Of a DNA stretch of 64,000 bases, positions 1 through 8,547 are shown piece by piece. Under the pieces are notes generated by a model. It was not told the DNA's origin. It saw only the letters and a program-made list of their open reading frames with translations, and did not search any database. Position numbers and translations under genes: made by a program. Numbering within the stretch: the first letter of the stretch is position 1; every line of letters starts with the position of its first letter. The stretch lies in contig NZ_JAZGJQ010000001.1 of NCBI RefSeq assembly GCF_036408855.1, positions 186,001 to 250,000 of the forward strand, in the 5' to 3' direction. This DNA comes from Olsenella_K absiana. Lineage in GTDB: Bacteria; Actinomycetota; Coriobacteriia; Coriobacteriales; Atopobiaceae.

Positions 1-1396
1 AGGGCTGGCGGATCGTCGTGGTGGTGACGCCGGCCTGCGAGAGGGCGGAGAAGGACTTGGAGAGTTCCTCCTTGAGGTCCGACTCGCCGAGCTTGGTCAG
101 CTGCTTGTGGCTCCAGGTGTGGGAGCCGACCTGGTTGCCGTCGGAGACGACGCGCTTGACCGCGTCGGGGTACTCGCCCACCTGGGGCCCGAGCATGAAG
201 AACGTCGCGTGGGCGCCGTACTTCTCGAGGATGTCGAGGTACTGGTTGGTGTAGGGGTCGGCCGGGCCGTCGTCGAAGGTGAGCGCCACGAGCTTCTCGT
301 CGTTGGCGGGCGTGATGTTGGCGCGCGTCACGACGCAGTCCTGGACCTCCTGGACCGTGACGTCGGCCGTCTCGCCGGACTCGGCGCCCTTGCGGGTCTC
401 GACCTTGCTCGGCTTGCCCCACTGCGAGACGTAGAAGATGACGCCGCCCTTGCCCTCCATCTTGAGCTTGGGCTGCTCGGAGGTGGTGTTCACGACCTCG
501 TAGTCCTCCGAGACGTCCGCGCCGTCGGAGAAGTCTATGGACTCGCCGCCCTTGACCCGGTAGCTCGTGGCGTCCGCGTAGGAGAGCTGGTTGCCGTCGA
601 CCGTGGCCTCGAACTTGTCGCCGCCGCCGGCCTTGAGGACCTTGCCGGAGACCGACACGTAGTCGCCGGCGGAGACGCCCGCGCCCTTCTCGCTCGCGAC
701 CCTCTCGAGGCTGGAGCCGACGGTGATGCTCGTGGGGGTGCCGTCCACGGTGACGTTGACCGGGCGGTGCGTCCAGAAGAGGACGCCGGCCACGACCACT
801 GCCGCGACGACCGCGAGGCCGATGAGCGCGGGGCCGTGGGAGGTGCGCACGCTGGGCGCCTGCCCTCCGCGCGCACCGCCCTCCCCGGCCGCGGGCACGA
901 AGCCGGTCCGCGGGGCCGCCTGGGTGCGGCGGGCCGGCTGGCGGCCGGTCGTGGGCCGCGCCGCCTGCTGCGGCCGGCCGGCGGCCCCGTCAGGGCGCGC
1001 CTGGCGCGCCGGGCGCCTCGCGGGCTCCATGACGCGGCGCTCGCCCGTGGCCGTGGCCTGCTGCGGCCGCGCGGACGGACGCTGGTGCCCGTGCTGCTGC
1101 GACATGTGCTGCTGGGGTGCGGCCTGCTGCGGCCTGGACTGCTGGGGTGCGGCCTGCTGCGGCCTAGGCTGCTGGCGCTGGGCGCCTGCCGCCTGCGCCG
1201 GGCGCTGCTGGCGCGCGTGCGCCGCAGGGCGCGGGGAGGGCGTCTCCGCCCCCTGTGCTGCCTGGTTGCTTCCGTAGGCGCGATGGTGCGCCCTGTGGAC
1301 GGGGATGGGGTCCGCGTTCTCGTAGGGGTTGGACCCCTGGCGTCTCGGGCCGGCGCCTGCGCCGGGCCTTCCCGTCCCACCGATGCTGCTGCTCAT
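1..1396 (-). CDS. Polysaccharide deacetylase (NodB-type), membrane anchored, 3' end outside window
   Basis: Only the first 465 codons are in the window; the C-terminus lies beyond position 1. Residues 1-185 are a cytoplasmic, disordered Gln/Pro/Arg/Ala-rich tail. One membrane helix lies at about 190-207. A Thr/Ser/Gly-rich extracytoplasmic region, probably beta-rich, follows. The NodB deacetylase domain opens at residue 373 with TFDDGPADPY; Asp375/Asp376 supply the catalytic base and a metal ligand. The metal-binding H-x3-H motif follows (SHTWSH, His426 and His430). The family removes N- or O-acetyl groups from peptidoglycan, GlcNAc polymers or capsule outside the membrane; the substrate cannot be told here. 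The start is the ATG at 1394-1396, after which the reading frame is continuous. It faces the same way as the serine operon, 202 bp downstream of DUF1015, so it is probably a separate transcript. Confidence 0.9.
   Translation of the reverse strand, partial: MSSSIGGTGRPGAGAGPRRQGSNPYENADPIPVHRAHHRAYGSNQAAQGAETPSPRPAAHARQQRPAQAAGAQRQQPRPQQAAPQQSRPQQAAPQQHMSQQHGHQRPSARPQQATATGERRVMEPARRPARQARPDGAAGRPQQAARPTTGRQPARRTQAAPRTGFVPAAGEGGARGGQAPSVRTSHGPALIGLAVVAAVVVAGVLFWTHRPVNVTVDGTPTSITVGSSLERVASEKGAGVSAGDYVSVSGKVLKAGGGDKFEATVDGNQLSYADATSYRVKGGESIDFSDGADVSEDYEVVNTTSEQPKLKMEGKGGVIFYVSQWGKPSKVETRKGAESGETADVTVQEVQDCVVTRANITPANDEKLVALTFDDGPADPYTNQYLDILEKYGAHATFFMLGPQVGEYPDAVKRVVSDGNQVGSHTWSHKQLTKLGESDLKEELSKSFSALSQAGVTTTTIRQP
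1109..1165 (-). repeat. Two-copy 30-bp in-frame tandem repeat in the deacetylase N-terminal tail
   Basis: A 27-bp unit at 1109-1135 recurs exactly at 1139-1165, a period of 30 bp. It encodes two copies of a ten-residue Pro-Gln-Gln-Ala-Ala-Pro-Gln-Gln type block. The repeat sits inside a longer Gln/Pro-rich low-complexity stretch and could vary in copy number by slippage. Confidence 0.8.
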
Positions 1397-1598
1397 AGGT
1401 GCCCTGCCGCCCTTCCATCCCCGAGGTACGGGGAAGCTCGCGTAAGGATTCTCGGTGCAGGCTCTGATACTAGACTGTTTCAGCGTACTTTGTCGGGGGT
1501 TGGGCGCCTCTTGACGATTTGACCAATATCGGCACCGCCCCCCCCGCGCCGGGCGGGGGGCGTCGAGCGACGGGCGGGGAGCGGTGCGGCGCGGGCGA

Positions 1599-2831
1599 CT
1601 ACTGGTCGATCCTGCGGACGACGAGGCCGCTCGGGAGCTTTGGCTCGAACCAGGTCGACTTGGGCGGCATGGTGCCGCCGGCGTCCGAGACCCGCATGAG
1701 GTCGTCCATCGTGGTGGGGAAGAGCGTGAAGGCGACGCCCTCATCGCCGGCTGCCGCCTCGAGCGCGGCCGGGCCCTCCGACTCGCTCAGGAAGCGCATG
1801 CGCGCGTCACGGCGCGGGTCCTGGACGCCCAGGATGGGGCCGAGGACCTCGTCCTGCAGGACGGAGACGTCGAGCGAGGCGGCCGCGTCGGCGTCGCGCG
1901 CGCCCGGCTCGCGCCCCCAGGCGAGCTCGTGCCAGCGCCCCGCGAGGTAGCAGCCGAAGTGGCCGCGCTCCTGCGGCCTGACGGGCTCGTCGCGCGCCTC
2001 CGATACGGAGAAGCCCGCGCGCTCCAGGCGCCCGAGGAGCTCGGCGGGTGCGAGGCCCGCGCGATCGGTCACGGCGCGGTCGTAGGCGAGGATCCTGAGC
2101 TGGCTCGCGGGGAAGAGCGCTGCGAGGAAGCTTCCCGCCGCGCCCGCCTCGCCCCGCTCGGCGCGCCTCCTCTCGCACACCCGCGCGGCCGCCGCCGCGC
2201 GGTGGTGGCCGTCGGCGATGTAGGCCTTGGGCACGCAGGTGAAGGCGGCCTCGATCGCCTCGGTCGCGGCGGGGCGAGCGACGCGCCAGACGAGGTGGCG
2301 GACGCCGTCGGCCGTGAAGTCGTAGAGGGGCTGGGCCTGCTTTGCGCTGCCCAGGATGACGTCGAGCGCGAGCTGGTCGGGGTAGGCGAGGAGCACGAGG
2401 CCGGTCTGGGCTCCCGTCGCCTCGATGTGCCGCACGCGGTCGAGCTCCTTGTCGGCGCGGGTCAGCTCGTGGCGCGCGACCGTGCCGTCGAGGTAGTCGT
2501 CCACCGCGACGGCGCCGATGACGCCCGTCTGGCGCCTGCCCGCGCTCTGGAGCTCGTAGACGTAGAAGCACGGCGTCTCGTCGGAGAGGAGCGTGAAGTC
2601 GCGCCTCCGCTCGAGGAGCAGCTCGCGGGCGCGCTCGTAGACCTCGGGCGCGTCGGGCGCCACGTCGGCGCAGAGGGTGGCGTCCGGGCGGTCGACGGCG
2701 AGGAAGGAGGAGGGGTGCGCCTCGAGGTAGGCGGCGGCCGACGCGCGGTCGAAGACGTCATAGGGGGGAGACGCGACCTCCCCGACTCGCTCGGGGTTCG
2801 CCCTGAGGCACTTCAGGGGCTCGACGCGCAT
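1599..2831 (-). CDS. DUF1015 family protein of the serine operon
   Basis: 410 residues, the usual length of DUF1015 (COG4198). The N-terminus has the family's SPPYDVFD motif. At residues 207-211 there is a DGHHR motif followed by an Ala-rich helix. From family knowledge, DGHHR-type motifs occur in the ParB/sulfiredoxin/SerK fold, where SerK and SbnI are free-serine kinases. DUF1015 genes are often neighbours of serA and serC. I infer, without proof, that this protein handles serine or O-phosphoserine in the operon, perhaps as the missing last step or a serine kinase. It is the last gene of serC-serA-DUF1015, with a 103-bp gap after serA. A good ribosome site (AGGAGG) precedes the ATG at 2831. 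No membrane segment or signal peptide is seen. Biochemical function is not established. Confidence 0.85.
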   Translation of the reverse strand: MRVEPLKCLRANPERVGEVASPPYDVFDRASAAAYLEAHPSSFLAVDRPDATLCADVAPDAPEVYERARELLLERRRDFTLLSDETPCFYVYELQSAGRRQTGVIGAVAVDDYLDGTVARHELTRADKELDRVRHIEATGAQTGLVLLAYPDQLALDVILGSAKQAQPLYDFTADGVRHLVWRVARPAATEAIEAAFTCVPKAYIADGHHRAAAAARVCERRRAERGEAGAAGSFLAALFPASQLRILAYDRAVTDRAGLAPAELLGRLERAGFSVSEARDEPVRPQERGHFGCYLAGRWHELAWGREPGARDADAAASLDVSVLQDEVLGPILGVQDPRRDARMRFLSESEGPAALEAAAGDEGVAFTLFPTTMDDLMRVSDAGGTMPPKSTWFEPKLPSGLVVRRIDQ

Positions 2832-2934
2832 GGGACACCTCCTAGACGAGGGCGCGCCGGCGTCTGCCGGCGCGCGTGGCCATCTGTACCTTGCATCTAG
2901 AGTCTAGCGGTGCGGGACCCGCCAGGCGATGGCG

Positions 2935-4119
2935 CTACCTTCCGCCGACCAGGTTGCGGACGCGGTGCATGCCGTCGATCGCCATGAGCTTCTCGCGCGT
3001 GGCGTTGTCGATCACGCCCGTGTAGTCCATGACCGTGTAGGCGTTCTCGCCGGCCTGCTCGTTGGCGAGGCGCTGGATGTTGGCGTTGGCGTCGCCGACG
3101 ATGCCGGTGATGCGGCTCAGCATGTTGGGCTTGTTGTCGTGCAGGCAGGCGATGCGCCCGTCGAAGTGGCACGGGCCGAGGTCGCAGTCGGGGTAGTTGA
3201 CCGAGTTGTGGATGATGCCCAGCTCGAGGTACTCCTTCATCTCGGTGATCGCCATGTGGGCGCAGTTGCGCTCGGCCTCGTTGGTGCAGGCGCCCATGTG
3301 GGGCGTGACGAGGGTGTTCCTCATCTTGAGCGTCTTGGGGGTGGCGAAGTCGGTGCAGAAGCGCGAGAGCTGGCCCGTCTCGAGGGCGTGCGCGACGGCG
3401 TCCTCGTCGACGATGTCGGCGCGGGAGTAGTTGAGCAGCATCGCCCCGTGGTTCAGCTTGCCGAGCATCTCCTCGTTGACCATGTGAATCGTGTCCTCCT
3501 TGGAGGGCACGTGCACGGTCACGTAGTCGCTCTCGCGGAAGAGGTCCTCAAGGCTCGACACCATCCTGACCTTGGTCGACACCTTGAGGGCGTGCTCGAC
3601 GGAGAGGTAGGGGTCGTAGCCGAAGACCTTGGCGCCGAGCTCGACGAGGCTGCTCGCCACCTTGGAGCCGATGTTGCCGAGGCCGACGACGCCCACCTTG
3701 CGGCCGATCAGCTCGCGGCCAACGAAGGCCTTCTTGGCCTTCTCGGCGTCCTTGACCACGTTGGGGTCGCCGGCGTGCTCGCGGCACCAGTCCATGCCGG
3801 CCTGCGTGTTGCGGGAGTTGGCGAGCATCATGCCGAGCACGAGCTCCTTGACCGCGTTGGAGTTGGCGCCGGGGGCGTTGAAGACCACGACGCCGCGCTT
3901 GGCGAGCTCCTCGCAGGGGATGTTGTTGACGCCGGACCCGGAGCGGGCGACCACGCGCAGGGAGTCGGGGAAGTCGAGGTCGTGGATGTCGGACGCGCGC
4001 ACGACGATGGCGTCGGCGACGGAGAGGTCGAAGGTCGACTCGTAGCCCTCGCCGAGGTCGCACGGGGCGTCCTTCGTGATGTCCTTGGTGATGTTGTCCA
4101 GTACGCGCACGTATCGCAT
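2935..4119 (-). CDS. serA: D-3-phosphoglycerate dehydrogenase
   Basis: 394 residues. It oxidises 3-phosphoglycerate to 3-phosphohydroxypyruvate with NAD+, the first step of serine synthesis, in the cytoplasm. The substrate-binding part carries ARSGSGVNNI and NAPGANSNAVKELV. The Rossmann fold shows GLGNIG. The catalytic His lies in TPHMGACTNEAE (family usual form PHLGGSTEEA). A C-terminal ACT domain covers about residues 325-394 and is the expected site of serine feedback. This is the short ACT-bearing form, without the extra ASB domain of long SerA. It lies 69 bp downstream of serC, and a GAGGAG ribosome site precedes the ATG. Confidence 0.95.
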   Translation of the reverse strand: MRYVRVLDNITKDITKDAPCDLGEGYESTFDLSVADAIVVRASDIHDLDFPDSLRVVARSGSGVNNIPCEELAKRGVVVFNAPGANSNAVKELVLGMMLANSRNTQAGMDWCREHAGDPNVVKDAEKAKKAFVGRELIGRKVGVVGLGNIGSKVASSLVELGAKVFGYDPYLSVEHALKVSTKVRMVSSLEDLFRESDYVTVHVPSKEDTIHMVNEEMLGKLNHGAMLLNYSRADIVDEDAVAHALETGQLSRFCTDFATPKTLKMRNTLVTPHMGACTNEAERNCAHMAITEMKEYLELGIIHNSVNYPDCDLGPCHFDGRIACLHDNKPNMLSRITGIVGDANANIQRLANEQAGENAYTVMDYTGVIDNATREKLMAIDGMHRVRNLVGGR

Positions 4120-4188
4120 GATGGCTCCTCCTCGCCGCGTGGCGGCGTCCGCTTGGTCTTGTGTCCGGGTCGCTCGTGCCCCTTCGCG

Positions 4189-5283
4189 CTAGGAGCGGCC
4201 CGCGTAGGCCGACTCGAAGTCGCGCATGTAGGCGACGAGCGCCCGCACGGCCTCCTCGCTGACGGCGTTGTAGCAGCTGGCGCGCATGCCGCCGACGAGG
4301 CGGTGGCCCTTGATGTTCACGATGCCGCGCTCCGCGGCGCCCTCGACGAAGGCCGCGTCCAGCTTGGGGTCGCCCGTGCGGAAGCACACGTTAGAGATCG
4401 AGCGGGAGGCGGGCTCGACCGTCCCCTCGAAGAGGGAGCTCTGGTCGAGGTAGTCGTAGAGCAGGTTGACCTTGGCCCAGTTGCGCTGCTCCATGGCCTC
4501 CAGGCCGCCCGTGCGCTCGATCCACCTGAAGACCTTGCCGCACAGGTAGATTCCGAAGGTGTTGGGCGTGTTGTACATCGAGCCCTTGTCGCACTGGAGG
4601 CGGTAGCCCAGGTACTGGGGGGTCACGTCGGCGAGCGCGGGGCCGTCCCCCACCAGGTCGTCGCGGACGATCACGACCGTGACGCCGGCCGGGCCGCCGT
4701 TCTTCTGGGCGCCGGCGTAGATGAGGCCATAGCGGCTGACGTTGAGGGGCAGGCTGAGGAAGCAGCTCGAGACGTCCGAGACGACGGGGACGGAGCCCGT
4801 CTCGGGGACGCCGCGCCGCATGGTGCCGTAGACGGTCTCGTTCTGGCAGACGTAGACGTAGTCGAGGGTCTGGTCGGGAAGGACGTCGAGCTCGGGCGTG
4901 CGCGAGAAGCCCGACTCCTCGCCCGAGGCGAGCACGTCGGCGCGGCCGAAGCGCGCGGCCTCCTTCCAGGCGTTGCGGGACCAGTTGCCCGAGACGACAT
5001 AGCCCGCGTGGCGGGTGCGCATGAGGTTCAGCGGGACCGCGGAGAACTGCAGCGTCGCCCCGCCCTGGAGGAAGAGCACGTGGTAGTCGTCGGGGATCTT
5101 GAGCAGGCGCCTCAGGGTGGCTTCCGCATCGTCGATGATCTCCTGGAAGGCGGCGGAGCGGTGGCTCATCTCGAGCACCGAGTAGCCGAGCCCCTTGTAG
5201 TCGAGCAGCTCACCCTGCGCCTCCTCGAGAACCTCGAGGGGCATCGCCGCAGGCCCAGCGGCGAAGTTGTACACACGTGACAT
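4189..5283 (-). CDS. serC: Phosphoserine aminotransferase
   Basis: 364 residues, the family length. It is a PLP-dependent class V aminotransferase converting 3-phosphohydroxypyruvate and glutamate to O-phosphoserine and 2-oxoglutarate. Family motifs are visible: YNFAAGPAAMP at the N-terminus, FLQGGATLQFSA for cofactor phosphate binding, and the PLP-lysine region GAQKNGGPAG. It is the first gene of the serC-serA-DUF1015 operon. The start ATG at 5283 has GAAGGG upstream. Its promoter region (5284-5360) is shared with the divergent HAD gene and contains a dyad described separately. No serB follows, which is unusual for a complete serine operon. Confidence 0.95.
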   Translation of the reverse strand: MSRVYNFAAGPAAMPLEVLEEAQGELLDYKGLGYSVLEMSHRSAAFQEIIDDAEATLRRLLKIPDDYHVLFLQGGATLQFSAVPLNLMRTRHAGYVVSGNWSRNAWKEAARFGRADVLASGEESGFSRTPELDVLPDQTLDYVYVCQNETVYGTMRRGVPETGSVPVVSDVSSCFLSLPLNVSRYGLIYAGAQKNGGPAGVTVVIVRDDLVGDGPALADVTPQYLGYRLQCDKGSMYNTPNTFGIYLCGKVFRWIERTGGLEAMEQRNWAKVNLLYDYLDQSSLFEGTVEPASRSISNVCFRTGDPKLDAAFVEGAAERGIVNIKGHRLVGGMRASCYNAVSEEAVRALVAYMRDFESAYAGRS

Positions 5284-5315
5284 GGGCTTCCCTTCACGAG
5301 CCGCGAATTTTCCCG

Positions 5316-5354
5316 TTTATAGCACAGCAGCCGAGGGCGTAACGAAAGCGTTAC
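5316..5354 (-). promoter_or_regulatory. serC promoter region with GTAACG-N4-CGTTAC dyad
   Basis: On the minus strand a TATAAA -10 element lies at 5321-5316. A perfect 6-bp inverted repeat with a 4-nt centre (GTAACG AAAG CGTTAC, 5339-5354) falls where the -35 would be; the -35 itself is poor. This arrangement fits an operator or activator site for the serine operon. The assignment is inference. Confidence 0.4.
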
Positions 5355-5402
5355 CGTAAGGTGTCAGACTGGTCGCACGCAGGTCCGGGTGATGGGGGAG
5401 AC

Positions 5403-6107
5403 ATGCTGAGCGTGATGGACGAGGAGGTGGCCGCGACCGTTCCCGGCCGCAGGCTCGTGATCTTCGACTTCGACGGGACGGTGGCTGACACCAAGCCCTG
5501 CATCGTCGAGACGGCCCGGCGGGTGCTGCTCGACTTCGGCATGGCGGAGGAGGACCTCGGCGACCTGGGCCGCCTGGTGGGGCCTCCCTTCCCCTACGCC
5601 TACACGCTGGTCTACGGCCTCTCCGAGGCGGACGCGGCGGAGGTCACGCGCCGCTACCGCCAGATCTACCGCAACCTCGGCCCCGAGGCCTGGCCCGCCT
5701 TCCCGGGCATGAGGGGGCTGCTCTCCTCCCTGCGCTCCGCGGGGCGCCTCGTGGCGGTCGCCTCCTCCAAGAACCAGCCCCTCCTCGAGCGCTGCATAGA
5801 GGGGCAGGGCACGGGCGACCTCTTCGACTTCGTGCGCGGCAAGCAGAGCGACGCCATGCGCTCGAAGACCCAGCTCATAGAGGCCGTCCTCGAGCACTTC
5901 TCCCTCGGGCCCGACGAAGCGGTCATGGTGGGCGACAGGAGCTTCGACGTCGAGGGCGCCTCCGGTGCCGGCGTGCCTTGCGTGGGCGTCACCTACGCGG
6001 ACACGGGCGACCTCGCCGAGCTCGCGGGCGCGGGCGCCGTCGAGGTTGCCGGGAGCGTGGCCGAGCTCGGGGAGGCCCTCATGGGGGAGGCCGCCCCGGG
6101 CGTGTAG
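5403..6107 (+). CDS. HAD-superfamily phosphatase (Gph/PGP-like)
   Basis: 234 residues from the ATG at 5403. HAD motif I is VIFDFDGTVADT near the N-terminus, with both catalytic aspartates. An alpha-helical cap follows, starting at KPCIVETARRV. Motif II is VASSKN; motif III is the Lys of SKTQLIEAVLE; motif IV is VMVGDRSFDVEGA. This is the Gph/PpaX-like subfamily, acting on small phosphorylated metabolites; the substrate is unknown. GGGGGAG lies only 2 nt before ATG 5403; in-frame GTG 5412 and ATG 5415 have more usual spacing, and GTG 5361 upstream is also open. It is divergent from serC in an operon with no serB, so phosphoserine phosphatase activity is a reasonable but unproven guess. Phosphoglycolate phosphatase is the alternative. 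Confidence 0.85.
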   Translation: MLSVMDEEVAATVPGRRLVIFDFDGTVADTKPCIVETARRVLLDFGMAEEDLGDLGRLVGPPFPYAYTLVYGLSEADAAEVTRRYRQIYRNLGPEAWPAFPGMRGLLSSLRSAGRLVAVASSKNQPLLERCIEGQGTGDLFDFVRGKQSDAMRSKTQLIEAVLEHFSLGPDEAVMVGDRSFDVEGASGAGVPCVGVTYADTGDLAELAGAGAVEVAGSVAELGEALMGEAAPGV

Positions 6108-6158
6108 GGGACGCCCGGAGGTCGTGGGCGGCGCCCGGCGCAGCGCGGGGCCGCCGCT

Positions 6159-6213
6159 GCACGCCCGGGCGTTCGGCGGTGGCCGCCGCTCGTCGCCGGG
6201 CGTGCATGTTTTT
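6159..6213 (+). terminator. Rho-independent terminator of the HAD gene
   Basis: A 10-bp outer stem (GCACGCCCGG at 6159-6168 with CCGGGCGTGC at 6196-6205) encloses an inner stem CGGCGG/CCGCCG, and is followed by ATGTTTTT. Confidence 0.65.
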
Positions 6214-6282
6214 CTCGCAAATGGAGATACTAGAGTCCAAGTTCCTCTCGCCTGCGGCCCTCGTGGCCGGAAAGGGGTCATC

Positions 6283-6657
6283 ATGGCTGTATTCGATCCG
6301 ATGGACATCGTCCGCAAGACCTTCCTCGCCGGCGTCGGCGCCGTCGCGACCGGGGCCGAGAAGTCCCAGGAGCTCGTGGGCGACCTCGTGAAGAAGGGCG
6401 AGCTCACCGTCGCCCAGGGCAAGGCCCTGAACGAGGAGCTCACGCGCAAGGCCACCGAGGCCTTCAAGGACAGCGAGGGCGCCGTCCTGCGCTCGCACCT
6501 CGAGACCATGAGCGCCGAGGAGCGCGCGGCCTACGCCAAGAAGGTCTCCGACATCATCTCCGACCTCGACACCGCGGAGCGGGAGACCAAGGTGGACGCG
6601 GACGTCGAGGACGTCACGGACGCCGAGGACGTAACGGACGAGGGCGCGGACAAGTAG
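6283..6657 (+). CDS. Phasin-like small helical protein
   Basis: 124 residues. It begins MAVFDPMDIVRKTFLAGVGA and continues as amphipathic helices, with the pattern of phasin-family / polyhydroxyalkanoate-granule-like proteins (related to PhaF/PhaI N-termini). The last 25 residues are acidic, with a repeated D-V-T-D/E pattern. No catalytic motif, signal peptide or membrane helix is seen. GAAAGGGG lies at a good distance before ATG 6283. The UbiB/AarF kinase gene starts 3 bp after its stop, so the two are surely co-transcribed. Small phasin-like genes beside aarF occur in other bacteria; the joint role is not established. A structural or lipid-interface partner of the kinase is a fair guess. 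PHA storage itself is not supported: no phaC is in view. Confidence 0.75.
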   Translation: MAVFDPMDIVRKTFLAGVGAVATGAEKSQELVGDLVKKGELTVAQGKALNEELTRKATEAFKDSEGAVLRSHLETMSAEERAAYAKKVSDIISDLDTAERETKVDADVEDVTDAEDVTDEGADK

Positions 6658-6660
6658 CGC

Positions 6661-8418
6661 GTGGCGACGGAACGAGACCAGAGGGAGGCCCCCGGCGGGG
6701 GTCAGGCGCCGGACGAGGTGTCCGAGACCTTCCGCGACTGGTACGCGTCGATGCTCGGCAGGACCGCCGAAGAGGATCCCACGATAGGGCTCTTCGGCGG
6801 TCGTGACGACTCGGCTCGCTACGGTCTCGGGAGCCGCAGCCGGGTGCGCCGGATCGCCGAGATCGTCTCCATCGTCCGCAGGTACGACATCCTCCACGGT
6901 CTGACGCCGGTGAGCTTCAGGCAGATGCTCGAGGAGCTCGGCCCCACCTTCGTGAAGGCGGGCCAGATCCTCTCGATGCGCTCTGAGATCCTCCCGGAGC
7001 CCTTCTGCCGCGAGCTCTCGAGGCTGCGCACGCACGTGGAGCCCATGGACCGGGAGGTCGTCCTCGCCACGCTGCGCGCGGAGTACGACCGTCCCATCGA
7101 GGACATCTTCGACGCGATCGACGACGTCCCCCTGGGCTCCGCCTCCGTCGCCCAGGTCCACAAGGCCCGCCTCGTCACCGGCGAGACGGTCGCGGTCAAG
7201 CTGCAGCGCCCCGGCGTGCAGGAGGTAATGGCGCAGGACATCGACATCATCCGCTCCCTGGTGAAGCACGCCGACCGGGTGGTGGGCAGCGAGCAGTTCC
7301 TCGACCTCGAGTCGGTGGTGGAGGAGCTGTGGCAGTCCTTCCGCGAGGAGACCGACTTCCTCGTGGAGGCCCGCTCCCTGGACGAGTTCCGCCGCAACAA
7401 CGCCGACTGCGCCTTCGTGGGCTGCCCGAAGCCCTACCTCGGCCTGTGTACCCAGCACGTCGTGGTCATGGAGTTCGTGGAGGGCATCCCCATCTCCGAG
7501 ACCGGGCGCCTCTCCGCCGCCGGCTACGACCTGGAGGAGATCGGCACCAAGCTCTGCGACAACTACGCCAAGCAGATCCTCGACGACGGCTTCTTCCACG
7601 CGGACCCCCACCCGGGAAACCTCATAGTCTCCGGCGGCAAGATCGTCTTTATCGACCTCGGCATCATGGGCAGGCTCTCGGCGCACGACCGCTCGGCGCT
7701 CAGGGACGTCGTCTACGCGGTGGGCGAGCGCGACACCGCGAGGCTGATGAACGGGCTCCTGCGCTTCTCGGTGCCCTCGACGGGTGGCGGCGTGGACCAC
7801 GCGCACCTGCTCGAGGACCTCGACCTCATCATGGAGAACTACGGCACGGCCGACCTCGCCGAGCTTGACATCTCCTCGTTCGTGAACGCGATCATCTCGC
7901 TCGCGCGGCGCAGCGGCATCGAGCTGCCCGGCTCGGTGACCATGCTCGCGCGCTCGCTCGTGACCCTCGAGGGCCTGCTCGACGAGTTCCTGCCGGGCGT
8001 CTCCATGATCGAGATCGTCTCCGGCCACCTCAGGGCCCACCTCGACGTCGTCGACCTCACGGCCGACGAGCTCAAGTCCCTCGCCCGCGAGGGGCGCTCC
8101 GCGCTGCACGGCGCGCTCCGGGCCGTCTCGGCGGCCCCCCTCGCCATGAACATGCTCACCCGCGGCCAGCTGCGCATGAACCTCGACATCCCGGGCAGCT
8201 CCGACCCCATCGCGGACTTCTCGCACGCCTTCGACCGGCTGACTATGGGCATCGTGATCGCCGGCCTCTTCATCGGCTCCTCGGTCATCTACTACGCCAG
8301 GGTGCAGCCGGTCATCTTCGGCATCCCCGTGATCGGCTTCCTGGGCTTTCTCATCGCGCTGATCCTCGGCCTCTGGGTCGTGATCTCGATCATGAGGGAC
8401 GGGCGCCGGCGTCGCTAG
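6661..8418 (+). CDS. ABC1/UbiB/AarF family atypical protein kinase
   Basis: 585 residues from a GTG start 3 bp after the phasin-like gene. It shows the ADCK/UbiB signature: KAGQ at residues 99-102, the Ala-rich loop in its GSASVAQVH form, the ATP-binding lysine in VAVKLQRPGV, EFVEG, the catalytic FHADPHPGNL, and the metal-binding IDLGIMG. Two C-terminal membrane helices (about 525-580) end in a basic MRDGRRRR tail. In proteobacteria UbiB supports ubiquinone synthesis and lipid handling. In anaerobic Gram-positives without ubiquinone the role is open, with membrane-lipid or menaquinone-related ATPase activity the best guess. It is followed by an SPFH protein. Confidence 0.9.
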   Translation: MATERDQREAPGGGQAPDEVSETFRDWYASMLGRTAEEDPTIGLFGGRDDSARYGLGSRSRVRRIAEIVSIVRRYDILHGLTPVSFRQMLEELGPTFVKAGQILSMRSEILPEPFCRELSRLRTHVEPMDREVVLATLRAEYDRPIEDIFDAIDDVPLGSASVAQVHKARLVTGETVAVKLQRPGVQEVMAQDIDIIRSLVKHADRVVGSEQFLDLESVVEELWQSFREETDFLVEARSLDEFRRNNADCAFVGCPKPYLGLCTQHVVVMEFVEGIPISETGRLSAAGYDLEEIGTKLCDNYAKQILDDGFFHADPHPGNLIVSGGKIVFIDLGIMGRLSAHDRSALRDVVYAVGERDTARLMNGLLRFSVPSTGGGVDHAHLLEDLDLIMENYGTADLAELDISSFVNAIISLARRSGIELPGSVTMLARSLVTLEGLLDEFLPGVSMIEIVSGHLRAHLDVVDLTADELKSLAREGRSALHGALRAVSAAPLAMNMLTRGQLRMNLDIPGSSDPIADFSHAFDRLTMGIVIAGLFIGSSVIYYARVQPVIFGIPVIGFLGFLIALILGLWVVISIMRDGRRRR

Positions 8419-8486
8419 GGACGCGCGGCGGACCTCTCGTGGCGGGCTCTTGCGCCCGGGCGCCGGGTGGCCCATGATGTCCGAAG

Positions 8487-8510
8487 CGACACCTCGCACC
8501 AGAGGTGTCG
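8487..8510 (+). promoter_or_regulatory. 9-bp perfect inverted repeat upstream of the SPFH gene
   Basis: CGACACCTC (8487-8495) and GAGGTGTCG (8502-8510) form a perfect dyad around a 6-nt centre, 38 bp before the SPFH start codon. It is not followed by a T-run. It may be a transcript hairpin or an operator; the sequence does not decide. Confidence 0.45.
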
Positions 8511-8547
8511 GAGAAAAGACGCCATGCGTCCCTGCAAGGAGGCCACC

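Noticed and set aside
2929..5280. A 783-codon plus-strand open frame over serA and serC
   Set aside because: Antisense shadow; the minus-strand frames encode clear SerA and SerC.
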